Assembly: GCF_033297395.1 (NCBI RefSeq)
Contig: NW_027041860.1
Location: forward strand, 167,342-231,341
Length of the DNA stretch: 64,000 nucleotides
Reading direction: 5' to 3'
DNA from: Canariomyces notabilis
Lineage: Eukaryota > Ascomycota > Sordariomycetes > Sordariales > Chaetomiaceae
Within the stretch, counting starts at the first letter, position 1. Each line of letters opens with the position of its first letter. The translations under genes were made by a program, and so were the position numbers. A model generated the notes under the pieces. The model saw nothing but the letters and a program-made list of their open reading frames with translations. It was not told where the DNA came from and searched no databases. Of this stretch, positions 30,551-40,525 are shown in pieces.

Positions 30551-32102
30551 TTATATCACTCTCGCAAAGCCGAAGCCAACCTTGGCGATCCGGCTTGCTG
30601 CCATGCTCACGGTGGAAGCCATGAGCAGTGCGCCAGCCCACACAAGCAATCCAACCCAGTTCCCGTCGCTGCCAAGGATGGTACCCGCGATTGGGTTCCC
30701 TATCAGCACCCCCATACCTACAAATGCGAGCGTCATGCCCAGCCGCGTGCCGATCTTAGCCTTGTCCGCGCTCAAGTTGACCACAGCGGCCGCAGGCAGG
30801 CCCATGAAAGCACCAGCCGCGAAGCCAAACAGCACGCTAACGACAATAATAGCAGGGGCGGTCCGGACAGCTAGCAAGCAGAAGGTGAGCACGGCGCTTA
30901 CTAACGCAACGGCCGTCTGCACGTTGATGGAGCCCACCCTGTCGGCGTAGTAGCTGGGGATCAGCCGCCCCGGCAGCGAGCTCGCGTTGATCGTGACCAG
31001 GAGGTAGTCTGCCTGCGAGGACGAAACGGTCGTTTCGTCGAGCGCAAACAGTTGGATGTAGTTGAAGACGACGTACAGGCCCATGAAGCCAAAGACGAGC
31101 CCCAGATTGAGCAGGATGTATGGGACGTCATGGAATGCGGAGCGGTCAATCAGGTTGCGCGGTGCCCGGGCCGGGGTCCTCGATTTCATGGCCGTTGCCG
31201 CGACGACTGAGGTCACTAAGAGGAAGAAGGCCAATACCCGGACCGCCCACCCAAACCCGATGCGCAACTGCATCTCGGTGAGGACGATGGGGAATATGAT
31301 GCCACCTGGGGAAAGGTAGACATGGTCTCAGCTATGCGCCTTGGAAATGTTCTAGCGCACGGAAAAATCACAAAATAAATAAACAAATACAAAAAAGGGG
31401 GAAGGTGGATACATACCCAAAGCACTCCCGGTGGAGGCCACCCCGTTTGCCAGCGCCATATTGCGATGAAAGTATTGGGAGACGACAGCAGGAGCGGGCA
31501 AGTACACGCAGCCAAATCCGAGACCCGTCATGACGGCCTGGGCGAGGAAGACCTGCCAATACTCGGAAGCAATGCTGGTGAGGAACATGCCGAGCACGAG
31601 CAATACCGAGCCGGTCCACAGCAGCGACTTGAGGTAGCCCCTATCGAAGATAGGACCGGCCGCAATGGACACGAGGAACAGCAGGAAGGCCTGTGTCGAG
31701 CCGATCCATGCGATGCTGGACGCGCTATGGGACTGCAGGAAGTGCAGCTGGTAGAAGGTCTGGAACACGCCGAATGCGTTCATTAACCCCCTGTTTGGTT
31801 CGTATCATTATGATTAGTTAGCAATCTTGGGGGTTGGCTTCATGTAGGTGCCGACAGAAAAGGGGTCAGGGGTTAGGGGTTAGGGGGTTGGCTGACCAAG
31901 TGTTCAGGTTCAGACAAAAGGCACCCACGACTTGCAGCCATGCAAAGAGGTTCGCCTTGGGCGGGCTCGGCGGGGTTGTGGCGTCAGCATTGCCGTTGCT
32001 GACATGGCTCCCGTCTGCTCCATGTCCCGGACCGTCTGCCGCACCGAGATCGATCGGTGGGGTTTTGTCAGAAACTCCACATTCTACAGTCTTGCCCTCC
32101 AT
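30551..32102 (-). CDS. MFS transporter, monocarboxylate-porter type
   Basis: Three exons: 32102-31897, 31790-31417, 31305-30551, giving 444 aa. The N-terminal cytoplasmic tail is about 60 residues and ends PPKANLFAWLQVVGAFCLNL, the conserved opening of fungal MCT-like MFS proteins. The joined text NTWGLMNAFGVFQTFYQ is diagnostic. Further family blocks are WIGSTQAFLLFLVSIAAGPI FDRGY and a second half with SLPGRLIPSYYADRVG. About twelve membrane helices are evident. It lies on the same strand as, and just downstream of, the UstYa gene at 32816 and probably exports the cluster product or imports a precursor. The first intron (31791-31896) contains telomere-like CCCCTAACCCC repeats. The first ATG in frame is 32102; an upstream GTG is not used. 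Confidence 0.85.
31862..31888 (+). repeat. Telomere-like TTAGGGG tract within an intron
   Basis: Plus strand reads GGGGTCAGGGGTTAGGGG and then TTAGGGGG, about four 7-nt units of the (T/C)TAGGGG type, inside the first intron of the MFS gene. It is imperfect compared with the TTAGGG repeat of fungal telomeres. Confidence 0.65.
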
Positions 32103-32815
32103 GGTATGTGGTGGAATGTTGTTCGCAGTAGTGTAGGCCGCTGATTCTGTTGCCTGTTGCACGTTGCAGGTTGACTACCTGAATATCCTGTCAGCCGAGG
32201 CTTCAATCGAACTTGAGCCAACATGAACTTGAACCTGGTCAATGGCAGTCCCGTTGGGTGCATGTGCCGATCTGTCTGTTGGTTTGATCAGGGTTGGGCA
32301 TTTTGACCTATCTATTACTACCTTCCATTAATGTTAACGTTCCGGTTGCGGCCTTCCTGCAACCCTACCACCTAGGTACGGCGCATCGACCGTTGCAGGT
32401 GCCGCAACATGATCCAACGGCATCAATATTAGCCGTGTTTCCCCGGTCTTGAAGGCACTGCATGTACTCAGGATTGGTACTGGTCGGTTCGCATCTATGC
32501 TACTATCAAATTGAAACCGTTCAGGAAGGGAGCCTCCTACTGGTCAATTTCCAGCCCGGCCGCCCTGGTTCATGGGCATCTCGGCATTGAGACCTGAGCT
32601 TGTGATATTAGTGGTGCGTATAAATCGCCGGTTAGCTGCGCCTTACTCCTACCTACGACCTACATGTATGTATGTACAGTACAGTACATACTCCATCTTG
32701 TCACAGGAAGGTTCAGCACTGGACCATCGGGTTCCCATTCTTCACGGCCCCCGATCAGACACTGTCCGCTGGCTACCGGCAATCAGCGGAATCATGCCAC
32801 ACAATCTACACCCGC
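32103..32815. other. Intergenic, MFS promoter and 3' flank of UstYa A
   Basis: No gene supported. Contains a GTACAGTACAGTACATAC microsatellite near 32673-32690. Confidence 0.5.
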
Positions 32816-33741
32816 TCAACGTGCATCGTTTGTTTCAACGGAGGCCGTCGGCCACAGCACCCGCCCGTCCGGACAAGACTTGAAGCGCTCAATCATGGGA
32901 CCGGGGACCTCATCCTGATGCTTGAAGCAGGCAGTGTGCTCCAGCGCCCATTTCTCTAGTGCGCTCCAGTCCCTGCACATGCGGACTTGCCCTGCGCCGG
33001 TGCCGGGTGGATTCTGGAATCCAGCATACCGCGGCGTGTCGTCGGCATTGCACACGACATCCTGGCGGAGCTGATCTAGACAGTGCAGGGCGTGAGAGAG
33101 GGCAATGTGGTTTGGGATACCCTGCTCTGTGTACATGATGTAGCGGAAGAGTGTGCGCTGGGAATCATGGTGGTCAGTTCATGTTCTAGTACCATGTTCC
33201 CCTGGACACATACCAGGCAATGCAGATTGTGAAAGCCCTGGAGCAGATAGACGCCCTTATCTTCATCCCATGGAAAGCGGTAGGCATGGGGTAGGCGTTT
33301 CTCCCTGACGTAGTCGGACGACAAGGCTACCACCCCTGGATCACCGCTCAAACTCTCCCATAGCTTGGACACGGCGGTGAGGTTGTCCGCCGTGTACTCG
33401 GTATCGGGGTATATCTGGATGGGAAGTGTGCGCTTGAGGCCAGCTGCGAGGTTTGAGTCAATATCAGTGGTCTTGAAGGAATCACGGACTCGATACTGAC
33501 CATAGTACGAGACAGAATCCGTCTCTTGCGGTGAAGAGGAGCTCCGTATTTGTCGAGTGAGGAGTATGTTGGTTGTTATCGAGATTCCTAGCAGGATAAG
33601 TGTTCCCAAATTGATCAGCCAGGGTAGGAAACCAGGGCTATGCCAGCGCTGTCGAGGATAAAGGTTCTGAATAGACTCGTCGTTTCTCCATTGCTCGTTA
33701 GGGTCTTGCTGAAGGGCGTGATACTTTGAATCCGGCGCCAT
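32816..33741 (-). CDS. UstYa-family (DUF3328) oxidase A
   Basis: Membrane-bound oxidase family first defined by UstYa/UstYb of ustiloxin synthesis, where members catalyse oxidative cross-linking or oxidation of ribosomal peptides. Two exons, 33741-33214 and 33157-32816, with a 56-nt intron, give 289 aa. A cytoplasmic N-terminus is followed by one membrane helix (about 38-62, WLINLGTLILLGISITTNIL). The luminal domain carries both family motifs: HNLHC (171-175) right at the exon junction and HALHC (198-202), the proposed metal ligands, followed by the usual DQLRQDVVCNADDTP and CRDWSALEKWA blocks. All key residues are present. It is 610 nt from the precursor-peptide gene on the same strand. Confidence 0.93.
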
Positions 33742-34351
33742 GTCGAATGGTGATGGTTGGCTACATGCTGGTAGGGCTTAGGGGGAACCTGGAAAATACA
33801 TGTAGGCGGGTAAGGAATCAGTACGTAGGATTTGAGTCCTAATATGTATACAGGGCCGGTAGTCTGAGCCAATAGGTGAACTACTTAGGATATGTACAAC
33901 CAGCATTCTTCCTCATCTGGTTGTACTACCCTACCGTAGCAGCGTGCAGTCATCCTGTACATGTACCGTTCTACTCCGCTTACGCTTGGAGTGACAATCC
34001 ATGACTGGATAATGACCAGGTGCCCCAATTACCAGGATTTGGGCAAAAACATGAAGTAAATGTCTGCTTATTCAAAGGTAGGCGGGAATCTTGAAGACAG
34101 CCAGGCTACTAGTATCCAAGCTGTAACCGAAGCGACAAATCTTGCCCCCTGAAGCTAGGTAAACAATGCGTGGGGCGAGATGCCCAGTAACGACCGTACA
34201 TAAATGAGTGTGAGTGTGCAAAAGCTGGCAATCAAAGAGGAGCAACAAGCTATCTCGAACCCAGTAGCCCTTGGAGCAGCAGCCCTTCACAACCACTTCA
34301 ACTGATACGGCTCATTCACGGTAGAAGTTGGCTCATCACGAAGCCAAACTC
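33742..34351. other. Intergenic between UstYa A and the precursor gene
   Basis: Promoter of UstYa A and 3' flank of the precursor gene. No gene supported. Confidence 0.5.
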
Positions 34352-34783
34352 TCAGACACGAGCATCAACCCACGACTGGTCAACCTGGGCTGGATAGGCA
34401 ACGACCTCGTCCGCATCAACGGCTGTGACAGAGTCAGCACGGCTACAAACTCTAGATTTTGAAACATGAAGATTTCACCGACCCTCTCTCTTGGTGTTGG
34501 CCGCATCGACCCAGGATTGGTCAACTTGGGCTGGATAGGCAACGGCCTCATCTGCATCGACAGCTGTTACTCTCTTGGTTTTGGCGTCCACCCAGGATTG
34601 GTCGACCTGGGCCGGATAGGCAACCGCTTCATCAGCATCTACATGTATATTGGCGAAGGATTAGCAAGTTCTTCATCAAAGGAACTGAACTTGAATTCCT
34701 ACTCAACACGTACCAAGGCGTGGGATGACGGCAGCAGTTGCGGTGACAGTCAGGAGAGGAGTGAGCAGATATCGAAGCTTCAT
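34352..34783 (-). CDS. RiPP precursor peptide with three KR-separated repeats (dikaritin-like)
   Basis: Three exons: 34783-34714, 34638-34483, 34422-34352, giving 98 aa. Introns: 75 nt (GTACGT donor, TGCTAAT branch, TAG) and 60 nt (GTCGGT donor, TGCTGAC branch, CAG). Residues 1-18 are a clear signal peptide (MKLRYLLTPLLTVTATAA). Then come three near-identical units DADEAVAYPAQVDQSWVDA (24-42, 51-69, 78-96; Val for the first Ala-Val Ala in the third). Units are separated by KTKR and NTKR, which are Kex2 sites; the second is followed by Glu-Ala, a typical dipeptidyl-peptidase trimming sequence. This is the architecture of ustiloxin, phomopsin and epichloecyclin precursors. The probable core lies within AYPAQVDQSW, whose Tyr and Trp could be oxidatively cross-linked. 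Flanked by UstYa genes. The sequence of this core does not match any dikaritin core I know. Confidence 0.85.
34361..34638 (-). repeat. Three 57-nt coding repeats of the RiPP precursor
   Basis: Copies at 34638-34583 (first base of the unit on exon 1), 34558-34502 and 34417-34361. Copies 1 and 2 differ at nine codons, all at synonymous third positions. Copy 3 differs from them mostly at synonymous sites, with one Ala-to-Val change. The repeats also create the antisense frames seen on the plus strand here. Confidence 0.9.
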
Positions 34784-35869
34784 TGTTTTCTTTGAGTGAC
34801 GGGAAGATCTCAGGGCGAGTTTTGATTCAGGGCTCTGGAACCAAGTGGGCTGGAGATCGGGAAGCCGTCTTAATGAGTTAAGGCAGGGATTAACTGGCCT
34901 GAAGAGGGCAGAGAGTCTACTTCTACTGCTAGCAGTAGTGTCACGGTATTCCGAGTCATGTTTCAGTCGCTTCCCGTGTGTGCTCAAGGTTCTTCGCAAT
35001 GCCCAGCCGGTGCCTGTTATTCTCCCGGTGCCCGCTTCTCGGTCTGTACCAGTCGATTCCTCCAGCCGCGTACATGCAGTTGCCGCTCGCGGTTACGCAG
35101 TTGCGATGATTCCCGCATCCGTCTCCAGAAGAAGTTCCGCTTTCTCTCCCGTTCCACGGCTGTCACGAACATATCTGGCAGGTGTGATCGGACTGTGTCT
35201 CGTTCAAATCAATGGCATAGATTGAAGTAGCAGCGCCTAGTCGCCGAGACCGCGGCAGTGCTGACCGTGCTGCACTTGGACTCAGCGGCTATCCCGTCGC
35301 CCCCAAGCCTGAGTTGCCCCATCGTGGAAGACAATAGAAGTTGGCGGTCGACGGCAGCAGGACCATGATAGCATACCTCTACCTGCGCCGTCAGGTTACG
35401 GTGGCCCATCACATGCTGTAATGAAACCTGTCTGCATACCTAGGTACTACCAGACGGTAGGCACGGGGATAACGACTGCACCAGGACGGGATGCAATATG
35501 GCAAGCCCTCTCAATATGTCGTTGGAACCTGAAGGCCGTACCTGCACGGGGTTACATCTCGGACTTTCCGCCATATATACGATATATATGAGTACTAGTA
35601 GGTAGGTAAACAAACAGTTCCCTTTCTCACTTACCGGCATCTGTGCTGTGCCACCGGCAAAATGGATTCCTTCCTCGCCGCCAACGGTCATACAATCCTA
35701 TCCTTCATCATCAACCACAACATTCTTGCTGGCTACCTTATGCTCCGTGTCGCACAAAGAACTTTGCCTACTACCTAAGGTACGGTACATACATGTCGGA
35801 TATTCAAGGCGTAAATACGGTAACCTGAGGCTGGCTTACCCATTCCCATCCACTGTGATGAGATTCTTA
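34784..35869. other. Intergenic, precursor promoter and 3' flank of UstYa B
   Basis: About 1.1 kb upstream of the precursor gene. Plus-strand open frames (34845-35225) have no family resemblance. A TACCTAAGGTACGG motif is at 35773-35786. No gene supported. Confidence 0.5.
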
Positions 35870-36801
35870 TCATTGCTTTCCATGCGAATGCTCGCCCGGG
35901 GTCTGGAGGAAACCCCGGAGATTGCTTACCCGATGCGCGGCCGCCCACGCCGCCAAAGCATTGTAGTCACGACAAACCCGGGGATTGTGCCAGCCGGTCA
36001 CGCCGCCAAGAGCCGGGTCAACCGGCTCGAGGGTCGCATCCGCGGCACACATCAGGCTTTGGCGCAGGTAATCGAAGCAGTGCCTCATATGCCGGGCCAT
36101 GCTTTCGTCCGAATCGTCGTGGTCCGCAGGCTGAGGCCGCAGGCTCGTGTAGTAGTTCCTATGAATGGACCACTGCCGTTTTAACAAAACACAGTCAGTT
36201 ACGTTATGCTGTGGTAAACACTCAGGGGTTCATGAGAATGTGGAACAAGGGACCGGGGTGGATGGAACGCACCAAACAGTGAAGCTGATGCACGACAGAG
36301 AGAGTATAGACCTGCGGCATTGCGGCAGGATATCGGACGGATCCTTGTCCCACTAGACGTAGAATGCCGTGAGTACCAGTACAATACATGTACATATCCG
36401 TAGAGGTACCCGGCAGATTTCCCCTGAATGCATGTGAAGGATGGGGCGGCCTTGTCCATACCAGGAACGATACTCTCCCAAGCTTCCTCCGTGATGCTAT
36501 TGTTCCACGGATCCTCGCTGAAGGTGCGGTTGTACTTGAACGCCGTGTTGATAGTGGGGATAGCAATGTCAAGTTTTGTTGGCTGTAGAAAGGCACTGTC
36601 TCCATTCGAGCAAGCTGGCACAGAGGTCCTTGTCCCCACAGAGAAGCCGAGAGCGCATGAGACCACGGCAACTGCTGGGAGCACAAGCAGACGACAGACT
36701 CTGCTTGTGGTGCTGGCAACGGATTTTGAACTTGAACTACCGGGCGATTCCTGACGGACAGGAACGGGCAGGTAACCGGATCTTGGCCTGAACAAGTACA
36801 T
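35870..36801 (-). CDS. UstYa-family (DUF3328) oxidase B
   Basis: Three exons: 36801-36394, a 39-nt exon 36311-36273, and 36172-35870, giving 249 aa. The first donor is GTACAT at 36393; an alternative GTATTG at 36387 would add two residues and also keeps frame. One membrane helix at about 36-56 (CRLLVLPAVAVVSCALGFSV) is followed by an AFKYNRTFSEDPWNNSITEE AWESIVPG-type block conserved in the family. The motifs are HQLHC (144-148) and HMRHC (177-181), followed by LRQSLMCAADATLEPVDPAL and CRDYNALAAWAA. Both metal-ligand motifs are intact. It shares a 0.9-kb divergent upstream region with UstYa C and is about 1.1 kb upstream of the precursor gene on the same strand. Confidence 0.88.
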
Positions 36802-37711
36802 CGTGACTGTATCAGCAGTCGGTCGAAGGTAAACGAGATGATGGAATAGCATCACAACCTGGGGACATATATCTGGACCGGTCAAGGTGGTGACACAACC
36901 TTCCCGGGTTGAGTCTGGCCGTTTGCTTTGAACCCTTCATCTTCGCCAGATGAATGGACTAGCATGTGATCGGTGTTATTGACAACAGTATGTACCGTAC
37001 AGGTTTCTAGAGACGGGCACTATCTAAGGTACTGGAGGTAGGTAAGGTAGTTACTTGAATGTGCATCAGCCTTAGATTACATGTACTAAGTCGGCTCGGA
37101 TCGTGCATACCACATACAGTTGGTGATATGGCGGCCTCGACGGGGTACCTTTATCATACATACCACTCCTACCGTAGCATCAGATCCACACCTTCCGCCT
37201 CCATGGCCCCCAAACACTACCCCCTCTCTTCGGAGTCATCTCAGTGTCCGGCTCAGGTACCAAGGCATGTGGAACTTCCGCCGGATGGGAAGCATTGATC
37301 ACTACCTACCTACGCAAAGTTCGTGTGAAGCACCACGGATACTACATGTACATAACTGTTGGATACCTACCTACCTTAGTTATCATGCCATCCATATGTG
37401 TCAGATGTGGTAGAATGTCCCTCTCCGTTGATCTGCGTGCTGTGCCATCAAGCTCCATAGATTAACTGCAGTTGAGATTGATGCGAGCCAGTGTTACATT
37501 ACTGCCAGTGGATGTAGGTAGGTGCCTATAGGTCATTATCATTGTCGGTGAGATAGACGGGTTTCGCGGACTCAATCCCCCCTTTAGCGCCATGAGGCCA
37601 TCTCAGGGGTCATTATTTTCTTCAAAGGCGAATCCCAAGGTTCTCGCACTCTCAATGTGCTAGCTTCACTCCGCAAGAACCTATCCCTCGGTTGACATCC
37701 CCCTTAGCAAT
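36802..37711. other. Bidirectional promoter region between UstYa B and C
   Basis: Divergent upstream region of two cluster oxidases, likely to hold shared regulatory sites. No gene supported. Visible are runs of CTACCTACCTTAG type (37302-37310, 37365-37378) and TATCTAAGGTACT at 37021-37033. Confidence 0.5.
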
Positions 37712-38825
37712 ATGCCTTTCCAGGACGATAGTCGGGGCGACGAAGAGAAGCTCAACCCTTCCGAAGGGCATCTGCTTCTAGGTGAGGATAGCTACAGCGC
37801 CGATGAACACGTCAAACATCAGCCTGTGAGGCATTGGCGACAGGGACTTCGACCGTTCCATGTTCATGGCATCTTGATCTTTCTTTACTCCGTCTTATAC
37901 GTAGCTTTGGTCATTCCTACTGCCCTAAGAACCGTACCCGGCCGTGATCCAGAAGAGCCACCTGAGGCCGGACATATACCTCGTCGTAAGTGGGATCAGT
38001 AGTTGGTCTCCTCACATGATGAAGTCTTTGTTGACTATGTTTATACCAGTTCCCTCTCGTGAAGCCCTGATATGGGAAAAACGGAGGTTCCCAACCGATA
38101 TCACCGACAACCCTCTCGCCGGAGACCCCCGGCCAGAGCTGGACGAAGCATGGCATCGACTTCTTCTGAGTGAGTTTGTTCCCGGTAATTGGAGTGCCGT
38201 AGATCTGATTCGTACCTAACTGTTTTGTCCCAGATGATAATATTCTGGTCCCCAAGGACTACCTGGACGAGCTCAACTTGACGTCCATCTATACAAGGGA
38301 TGGGTTGCACGGGGTTGCCTCCCTCAGTGTTTATCACTGCTTGCATTGTCTAGTAAGCTTTTGTAATCTTTACTTGATCTGAGAGCGTATGTAGAAGGCG
38401 GTCTGATGCTAACCAAAACAGAAAAAGGTCAAGAGGATGCTCTTCAAGGAGCATTACCACAAGGGCAAGTCCGAAGAGGCCATGGCACGGGAGGCCAAAC
38501 ATGTTGGTATGTCTTCAGAACCAGCGCAATGACCTCACTCGTTGTTACAACTTCGTTACTCAACTAATCGGCTGCAATAGATCACTGCGTCGAATACATC
38601 CGGGAAGCCCTGATGTGCCAGCCAGATCTCTCCCTGGTTACTTTCCGCTGGATCAACAACACCGCACAGCACGAGGATAAATCAGCCTTTTACCCGACAA
38701 ACTTTGATGTTTCTATGCACACTTGTGCCAGATGGGAGCCGCTTGACGAGTGGGCGGGCGGGCGTAGGTTCAACTTGTTTGATGTGGATCTGCTTCAACG
38801 ACCACAACCAGATGGCCACACATGA
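37712..38825 (+). CDS. UstYa-family (DUF3328) oxidase C
   Basis: Five exons: 37712-37985, 38050-38169, 38234-38352, 38422-38506, 38581-38825, giving 280 aa; every junction keeps frame. A long acidic cytoplasmic N-terminus precedes one membrane helix (about 52-72, HGILIFLYSVLYVALVIPTA). Then comes the family block SREALIWEKRRFPTDITDNP LAGDPRPELDEAWHRLL with NDNILVPKDYLDELNLTS. The motifs are HCLHC (166-170) and HVDHC (198-202), followed by VEYIREALMCQPDLSLVTFR W. It is more intron-rich than A and B and belongs to the subtype with a conserved PxLDxAWxxLL region. Position and orientation suggest co-regulation with UstYa B. Confidence 0.9.
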
Positions 38826-39043
38826 CTTGATGGGAGACAGACGAGCCTGGCATGTACTGCGAGGAATAAAGCACCCAATCCCAGCCGAGATGTAGAAAAA
38901 TTACAGAGGTTGAATTGAGTATTGTGGCCTTCATTTAGCTTTATCCTACTAGATACCTAGTCCGCGCTGTGTTTACATACACAGGAAGTCAGTTGGGGCT
39001 TGACCAAGAAAGAGCCTATGAAAGCACCAGCTATACTCTCGAG

Positions 39044-40525
39044 CTATTCCCGAAGGATAGCCTCCACGATGCCGTCGGCATCTTCTTGCGGCGGCAACCA
39101 AATCTTGACCACTTCCAACCCCGCCTTTTCGAGCAGTGTCCGCCACTCCCTCTCAGTGCGCTCCATGCCGGCGTTGAAACACATCATGGTCATATCGAGC
39201 ATGGCGTGAAAGTGCGAGGCGCCCTGCTCGGGGATGATCATCTCGTGCAACAGCAACTTGGAATAACCTGGCTTCATGGCTGCGCGGACCTGAGCCAAGA
39301 TCCGCAGGCATATTTCGTCGGACCAATCGTGTAGAATATGGTGGAAGAAGTATGCTCGTGCACCTGAGGGCCGGGGATGAGGATGAGTCGGTCGAAACTA
39401 AGCCCTGGCATGTGGCTGGAATGGGGCGGCAACTCACCTTTCACGGGTTGTTCAGTGAAGAAGTCATACACCATGAGCTCGATTGCAGGGTCAATGTCTT
39501 GGATGCTCTTTGTCACGGAAGCCAGATCCTGCAGCACCAATCGCCCTCGATTGGGATACTTGTTATGGAAGGCAATCAGGTCATGACCCTTCCCGGCGCC
39601 CACGTCCACGAGCAGAGCAGACTCGTTTGTAGCTCCATCAAGCAACCCATCTTGAACTGGGAACCAATCGACCCAGTAGCTTCTAGCTCCCATGGTATTT
39701 CCCATGAACGCGTTGAAGTCCTTAAAGACTTGCGGCATCGAGCTGAAGAGCTCGAAGGTCCTCAGCTTTGTCTGGAAGGCGTACTGCATGAAGCCGTCGC
39801 TAGGATCAGTCGGGCATCGGTGGCCGGCTTCTCTGAGGTACTTGGGTGCCTTCATAGCGGCCCCGACGATCATTTCGCCGCTAGCAGCTGCTTGTCAGCT
39901 AGGACCACACAGCATAAAGATGGTGACAAGAGGACGGGAGACGGCAACATGCACCATGCGATGGCCGGCGGCAATTTCCTCTGTCGCCATGGCCTTGGTA
40001 ACGGGAGTAGCGGTCCATGTCCGTTCAGCGACCTCCTTAACGAAGCTAATGGCTGCCATGGGCCTCAAGATTCGGACTTTGCTTGCGGTGTTAGCATGTA
40101 GACTTCAAATGATTAAGGTTTAAGTCTCCCCCAAATGTAGACATACTGATCAACAGCTCTTCTCCTCCCGAAAGAGATGCAAGCTCTGCAGAGGTGAGTG
40201 GGCCATCTGCATTTGCGATGAACTCAAATAGATGCAGATCAACTGCAATTCTTGCAGCCACGGGCAGGAACGGCTGTCACCATTTTGTTAGCTTAAGGTA
40301 AGCACGAATGCCCAAAGTGTGGAGGCAGGTAGGAAGGTACGGCCCAATCCATACAGAAAATGCCAAGTCCACGGCAGTGTTCTCTGGAACTTCTAGACAT
40401 GCTGTGAGCTGTCTGCTGAGTGATAGCGCCTGTTTCCGTGCGCCTTGATCACCATCCGAGGCAAGCTGGGCAGTAAGGCTGCTGAGCTGCGCAATGAGGT
40501 CAAGTGCTTGGCTGGTTCCTGCCAT
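39044..40525 (-). CDS. SAM-dependent O-methyltransferase (fungal secondary-metabolism type)
   Basis: Class of plant-COMT-like enzymes that methylate hydroxyls of fungal metabolites. Five exons: 40525-40355, 40273-40147, 40076-39936, 39887-39438, 39363-39044, giving 402 aa, a normal family length. The dimerisation/winged-helix part includes PFLPVAARIAVDLHLFEFIA and ILRPMAAISFVKEVAERTW. Motif I is LLVDVGAGKGHDL, and the catalytic base is in YFFHHILHDWSDE (the first His of HDW). Weak point: read without the fourth splice, the frame has a TGA at 39895-39897. A 48-nt intron (39888-39935, GTCCTC donor, CTGAC branch, CAG) removes it but uses a poor donor, so mild decay is possible. It converges with UstYa C, 218 nt apart, and probably tailors the peptide. 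Confidence 0.82.

Noticed and set aside
31862..31888. True telomere or chromosome end
   Set aside because: Only about four imperfect units, inside an intron with genes continuing on both sides; kept only as an interstitial telomere-like tract.
34466..34795. Plus-strand frame with repeated PGLVNLGWIGNG / PGLVDLGRIGNR text
   Set aside because: It is the exact antisense of the precursor repeats. The minus-strand frame has the signal peptide, KR sites, proper introns and silent third-position differences, so the plus frame is a shadow.
30551..40525. Polyketide or non-ribosomal peptide cluster
   Set aside because: No PKS, NRPS, terpene synthase or P450 is present; DUF3328 genes with a KR-repeat precursor point to a RiPP.
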